From NCBI RefSeq assembly GCF_900090285.1, contig NZ_LT607754.1:4056001-4120000 (forward strand): a stretch of 64,000 nt of DNA, in the 5' to 3' direction. Every line of letters starts with the position of its first letter. Position 1 is the first letter of the stretch. This DNA comes from Micromonospora inositola (GTDB lineage Bacteria > Actinomycetota > Actinomycetes > Mycobacteriales > Micromonosporaceae). Made by a program: the position numbers and the translations under genes. Under the pieces are notes generated by a model, which saw only the letters and a list, made by a program, of their open reading frames with translations, was not told the origin of the DNA and made no database searches. Shown here one piece after another: positions 60,649 to 64,000 of the stretch.

Positions 60649-63201
60649 TCAGCGTGTTCCCGTACCGCCCTCCCGGCGGGTGCAGACCTGCCCCGAGGTG
60701 GCGTAGGTGTCCGTCGAGAAGACGGCCAGCACGGTGAAGCAGTAGTCCAGTTTGGCGCTAAGCCCGTTCACCGTGTAGCGGGTCTCCCCGGCGTCGACGG
60801 TGGCCATCACCCCCAGCTTCTGCCCGGCCCGGCCGCCGGCCACCACGAACGGAACCCCACCGTCCGTCGGGTCCGTCCAGGTGATCGTGATCGTGGTGGA
60901 GTCGTCCTGCAACCGCAGGTCACCTGGCGGCGGGCCGCTCACCTTCGGCTTCGCCGACGCCGGCCCGGGCGTGGGCGGCGGGGCGGCGTCGCGGTTGAGC
61001 ACCACCGCGCCCACGCCGACCGCGGCGGCCACGGCCACCACCGCGACGCCCGCCGCCACGGCGATCGCCGTCCGGTTGCGGCCGCGTGACTCGGGCTCCT
61101 CGACCTGCGGGTACGCGGTCGGCCGGTGGAACGGCGCCGGCACCGCCGGCCAGGCCCCCTGCGCCGGGTACGCCTCCGTCCCGGGCGCCGGATCGGCCGG
61201 CCGGGGCTCGGGGAACTCCAGCAGGCCGTCGTAGACCGGCAGCGGCGGCGGGACGCCGGGGTCGGTGACCGGGGCGGGCCCGGGCAGCGGGTGCGGCTCC
61301 GGTTCGTCGGCGTCCTCCGGCGGCGCGTCCGGCCCCCCGTCTGCGGGCCGGTCGAGCGGCTGCGGCGGTGCGGCGCTGCTCCACGGCGGCGCCGTCAACC
61401 CCCACGGCGGCACGAGTGACGCGCAGACCGGAGCCACGGCCGGCGGCCCGCTCACCGGCGGCGGGCCTACCGGGTGGCCCGCCCCGCCCGGGTACGGGTT
61501 CGCCAGGTCGGGGGGGCCGCTCACCGGGTACGCCGGGTGCCCCGGCGGGCCGCTGATCGGGTACGCGGGTGTGGGCGGCGCGCTGACCGGGGGCGTCGGT
61601 CCCGGTGGGCCGCTGACCGGGTACGCGGGCATGGGCGGCGCACTCGTCGGCGGCATCGGCTCCGGCGGGCCGCTGACCGGATGGACCGGCGCTGGCGGAG
61701 TGCTGAGCGGGTGGGTAGCCGGCGGGCTGCTCGTCGGTGCGCCACTGACGGGCATGGTGCCCAGGGGCGGGGGGCTAAAGGGCGGTGCGCTCACGGGCGG
61801 CGGCGGGGCGCTGGCGGGCGCGGCGGCGACCGGCAGGACCGGTGGCGTGCCGGGCGGTGGGGCCGGCGCCGCCGCGGCGGCGCGGTCCGCCTCCTCGCGC
61901 AACAGCGGCGCGAGCTGCTGCACCTGCACCGTCGGCTTGGTCCAGCCCGGCGCCGGGGCGGCCGGCGGCTGCTGGTCGCTCCCGCCCCCGGCGGCTTCCG
62001 CTGTGGCGGGCCGGCTCGGCGGGGACATCAGGTCGGCGTCCGGCTGCGGCCGGGACAGCGGGCCGGTGGCCGCCGACGGGCCGGCGGGCGAGGTGGGCGG
62101 CGCGGAGGCCGGGACGACGGCGGGCGGTGCGGGGGGCGCGGAGGCCGGTCCCGGAATTACCGGGGCCGGCGGCAGGGGCGCCGGTGGCGCGGAGGTCTGC
62201 GTCGGGGCCCAGGTGCCCGCTGGAGCGGCGCCAGCCGGTGGTGTCGACACCGGCGCGGAGTCAGGCGCCGGACGGGACGCCGGGGTCGGCGCGGGCGGGG
62301 CCGACGTGGGCGCCGGGATGACCGGGGGTGACGGCAGGGGAGCGACGGGACCGGGCGGCGCGGAAGTGGGAGCCGCGCTGGGCGGCGACGGCGGGGCGAA
62401 CAGCGGGGGCGGCGGCAGCGACGCCGCCGGTCCGCGGGCCGGTGGCGGCGCCCACCCCGACGACGCCGGGTGCGCCGGCGCCGAGACGGGCCGGGCCGGT
62501 TGCGGCGCCCTGGACTGCGGCGGCTGCGGACCCCAGGGCTGCGGAACCCCGGGCTGCGGCACTGCGGCCCGGGGCGCTGCCGACTGCGGCGGCCCGGGCT
62601 GGGGCGCCCACCCCGACGCCGGCACGGCCGGCGCGGGCGGGGCGGACCGCGGTGCGGCGGGAACTGGCGGCGGGGCCTGCGGCGCCGGTGGGGCGGGTAC
62701 GGCCGGCAGCGACATCGTCGGCCCGGACAGTGCTGCCGGATCGGGGCGCGGGCCGCCGGCGGCGGGAGCGGCGGCGGAGCCGCCGAGGTAGCTGCGGGCC
62801 GCGCGTACCGCGGGGTGGTCGGGGCCGAGCACCGCGGGCCCGGCGGTGGCGACGCGGGTGTAGTTGCGGCGGGCCTCGTGCCGGTTGCCCAGTTCCTCCG
62901 CCGCCCCGGCCAGGTCGAAGCTGAGCGCCAGCATCAGCGGGTCGCCGTCCCCGCGGCGGCGCTCGCCGGCCGCGTACGCCTCCTCCAGGACCCGGCGGGC
63001 CGCGGCCGGATCGTCGGCCTCGCGGTGCAGCCGGGCCAGCAGGTGGGCGTTGCCCAGCACCTCGGGGTGGTCCTCCCCGTACGCCGGTCGGGCCGCCACG
63101 ATCGCGTCGGTGAGCAGGCGGCGGGCGTTGGCCAGATCACCGGCCGAGCGCAGGGCGAGGGCCTGGTGCGCGGCGGCGGTCAGGGGGGAGGGGTGGGACA
63201 C
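60649..63201 (-). CDS. TPR, proline-rich and FN3 membrane protein
   Basis: About 850 residues from a GTG at 63201 (start tentative). The N-terminal 140 residues form TPR helices (AHQALALRSAGDLANARRLL). A very long disordered part follows, packed with P-V-S-G-P-P and A-P-P repeats, then an ERxQ-free linker, one helix (IAVAAGVAVVAVAAAVGVGAV) and a single exported FN3-like domain with two cysteines (LDYCFTVLAV, GQVCTRR). It is probably a surface or secretion-associated protein; I cannot assign a pathway. Confidence 0.8.
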   Translation of the reverse strand: MSHPSPLTAAAHQALALRSAGDLANARRLLTDAIVAARPAYGEDHPEVLGNAHLLARLHREADDPAAARRVLEEAYAAGERRRGDGDPLMLALSFDLAGAAEELGNRHEARRNYTRVATAGPAVLGPDHPAVRAARSYLGGSAAAPAAGGPRPDPAALSGPTMSLPAVPAPPAPQAPPPVPAAPRSAPPAPAVPASGWAPQPGPPQSAAPRAAVPQPGVPQPWGPQPPQSRAPQPARPVSAPAHPASSGWAPPPARGPAASLPPPPLFAPPSPPSAAPTSAPPGPVAPLPSPPVIPAPTSAPPAPTPASRPAPDSAPVSTPPAGAAPAGTWAPTQTSAPPAPLPPAPVIPGPASAPPAPPAVVPASAPPTSPAGPSAATGPLSRPQPDADLMSPPSRPATAEAAGGGSDQQPPAAPAPGWTKPTVQVQQLAPLLREEADRAAAAAPAPPPGTPPVLPVAAAPASAPPPPVSAPPFSPPPLGTMPVSGAPTSSPPATHPLSTPPAPVHPVSGPPEPMPPTSAPPMPAYPVSGPPGPTPPVSAPPTPAYPISGPPGHPAYPVSGPPDLANPYPGGAGHPVGPPPVSGPPAVAPVCASLVPPWGLTAPPWSSAAPPQPLDRPADGGPDAPPEDADEPEPHPLPGPAPVTDPGVPPPLPVYDGLLEFPEPRPADPAPGTEAYPAQGAWPAVPAPFHRPTAYPQVEEPESRGRNRTAIAVAAGVAVVAVAAAVGVGAVVLNRDAAPPPTPGPASAKPKVSGPPPGDLRLQDDSTTITITWTDPTDGGVPFVVAGGRAGQKLGVMATVDAGETRYTVNGLSAKLDYCFTVLAVFSTDTYATSGQVCTRREGGTGTR
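61430..61770 (-). repeat. Imperfect proline-rich repeats
   Basis: Within the membrane protein gene, units encoding YPVSGPPGP, PPVSAPPTPA and similar recur about eight times. Repeats of this type are prone to slippage. Confidence 0.65.
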
Positions 63202-63444
63202 GTTAGCAATGCTGCCGGTAATCGGCGGTCGGACGCTACCCGCCCCGGCGCATCCTGAGACCAGGCCGCCGGCGAAATCCGCGCTCCGGCGCCGTGAGCT
63301 GCGGAAACGTCCGTGGCCGGAGCGCGGCGGCCGGCGATGTGCATGATCCATCCGAGCCGTGTACAGTAATGCCCCGTGCGGCCCGCCGGGGCGGCTGACG
63401 GGTGACGAGGTCACCGCGGCCGACAGGGTAGGCTGGACGAGCAG

Positions 63445-63528
63445 GTCCGGGTGGCGGAATGGCAGACGCGCTAGCTTGAGGTGCTAGTGCCCGTATAGGG
63501 CGTGGGGGTTCAAGTCCCCCCTCGGACA
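63445..63528 (+). tRNA. tRNA-Leu (anticodon GAG)
   Basis: Acceptor GTCCGGG pairs with CTCGGAC (one G-U). The anticodon stem CTAGC/GCTAG closes the loop TTGAGGT, giving anticodon GAG at 63478-63480. A variable arm GTGCCCGTATAGGGCGT and a T-arm with GGTTCAAGTCC complete a type II (long variable arm) tRNA. The CCA is not encoded. Its 3' end overlaps the convergent recombinase gene, so it is the attachment site of an integrated element. Confidence 0.95.
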
Positions 63529-64000
63529 CAAACCATTACCCCACGGTGCGCGCTGAGATCCACTGCAGCGCGCACCGTTTGCGTTTCCGTCTGGTAAGTG
63601 AGCCGGAGGCCGAGTTGCCGGTAGACCTCGGCCTTGTCGGCGGGGTCGGCGTCGCGGAGCACGGCGGCGATGTCGCCGAGCGCCGTCACCAGGCTCGTGA
63701 TTTCTGCTCGGCTCATCCGGCGCGGGCTTTTACCCACGTTCGCGTGGAGGTCGGCTTCGGCGCGGGCGCGTTCGGCCTGGGTCTGGGCGATCCAGCCGGT
63801 GACCACCGTCGGGTCCGCTCCGGCGTCGAGGGCCGCCCGGTAGCGCTCCAGCTTGGCGTTGCATGCGGTGATGATCGTCTGGGCTGCCGTAGCAAGTGCG
63901 GGCGGATGATCCAGGGGTTGGGCGTCGGCCATCGCGGTGATCGTCTGTTCGATGCGGTGGGGTGCGAAGGCGGAGGCCAGCCAGGTGTCGAGCGGGTCGG
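63510..64000 (-). CDS. Serine recombinase, C-terminal part (gene continues beyond window)
   Basis: The minus-strand frame is open from the window edge to a TGA at 63510-63512. It reads FAPHRIEQTITAMADAQPLD, TIITACNAKLERYRAALDAG, WIAQTQAERARAEADL and YRQLGLRLTY, typical of the coiled-coil and C-terminal region of large serine recombinases of actinobacterial integrating elements. The catalytic N-terminal domain lies outside. The last six codons and stop lie within tRNA-Leu, so integration or gene capture fused the reading frame to the tRNA. Confidence 0.85.
   Translation of the reverse strand, partial: DPLDTWLASAFAPHRIEQTITAMADAQPLDHPPALATAAQTIITACNAKLERYRAALDAGADPTVVTGWIAQTQAERARAEADLHANVGKSPRRMSRAEITSLVTALGDIAAVLRDADPADKAEVYRQLGLRLTYQTETQTVRAAVDLSAHRGVMVCVRGGT

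Overview
The window is GC-rich DNA with actinobacterial hallmarks: many GTG starts, 4-base start/stop overlaps, numerous leaderless-looking promoters (a -10 box 6-8 bases before the start codon), a conservon-type sensor pair, F420/LLM and mycothiol-type enzymes, and XRE-TPR regulators. The closest match I can suggest from memory is a member of the Micromonosporaceae (Micromonospora or a relative). It reads as chromosome with one large accessory stretch and several decaying mobile elements. No name or database match could be checked.

Layout. 0-6 kb: end of an AMIN-like protein, a RusA-like gene, a broken VOC gene, then a complete carbohydrate ABC importer (lipoprotein, two permeases, MalK-type ATPase). 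6-10 kb: IS110 and IS256 remnants, a MerR metal-responsive operon whose last gene (ynfA) is dead, and an ArsR/SRPBCC/RibD-like operon. 10-22 kb: accessory stretch. It opens with a tRNA/tmRNA 3'-end scar and holds a tyrosine recombinase, a VanZ-like protein, a glycine-zipper repeat protein, a second RusA-like gene, a stand-alone S9 peptidase, an extra mraY and two DinB proteins. The two halves of one ATP-dependent DNA ligase gene lie at its edges, about 11 kb apart. 22-27 kb: LtrA, a TnpB element with terminal inverted repeats, and a wrecked XRE-TPR regulator.

27-33 kb: a PaoABC-type molybdenum aldehyde oxidoreductase with divergent XdhC-like and MocA-like maturation genes. 33-36 kb: an AlkZ-like HTH_42 protein, a HipA-like/DUF3037 pair, WrbA. 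36-40 kb: a second TnpB, then a fused TrpE-TrpG (PhzE-like) enzyme behind a tandem-Trp leader peptide and attenuator hairpin. 40-46 kb: FGGY kinase, a two-gene conservon remnant, a GH1 pseudogene, PAP2 phosphatase. 46-52 kb: YbhB-like protein, DinB/MDMPI-like protein, DUF1028, a second LtrA, an LLM oxidoreductase and an SDR. 52-60 kb: a four-gene operon (FN3 protein, MoxR ATPase, DUF58, transglutaminase-like membrane protein) with a third TnpB directly against its first start codon. 60-64 kb: a TPR/proline-rich/FN3 membrane protein, tRNA-Leu(GAG), and the 3' end of a serine recombinase running into that tRNA, so an integrated element probably begins here and continues past the window.

The observations I rate highest are: the TnpB element with 24-bp inverted repeats and no glutamate at the expected RuvC-II position; the Trp-attenuated TrpEG/PhzE gene; the extra mraY inside the accessory stretch; the split ligase; and the serine recombinase stop codon inside tRNA-Leu.
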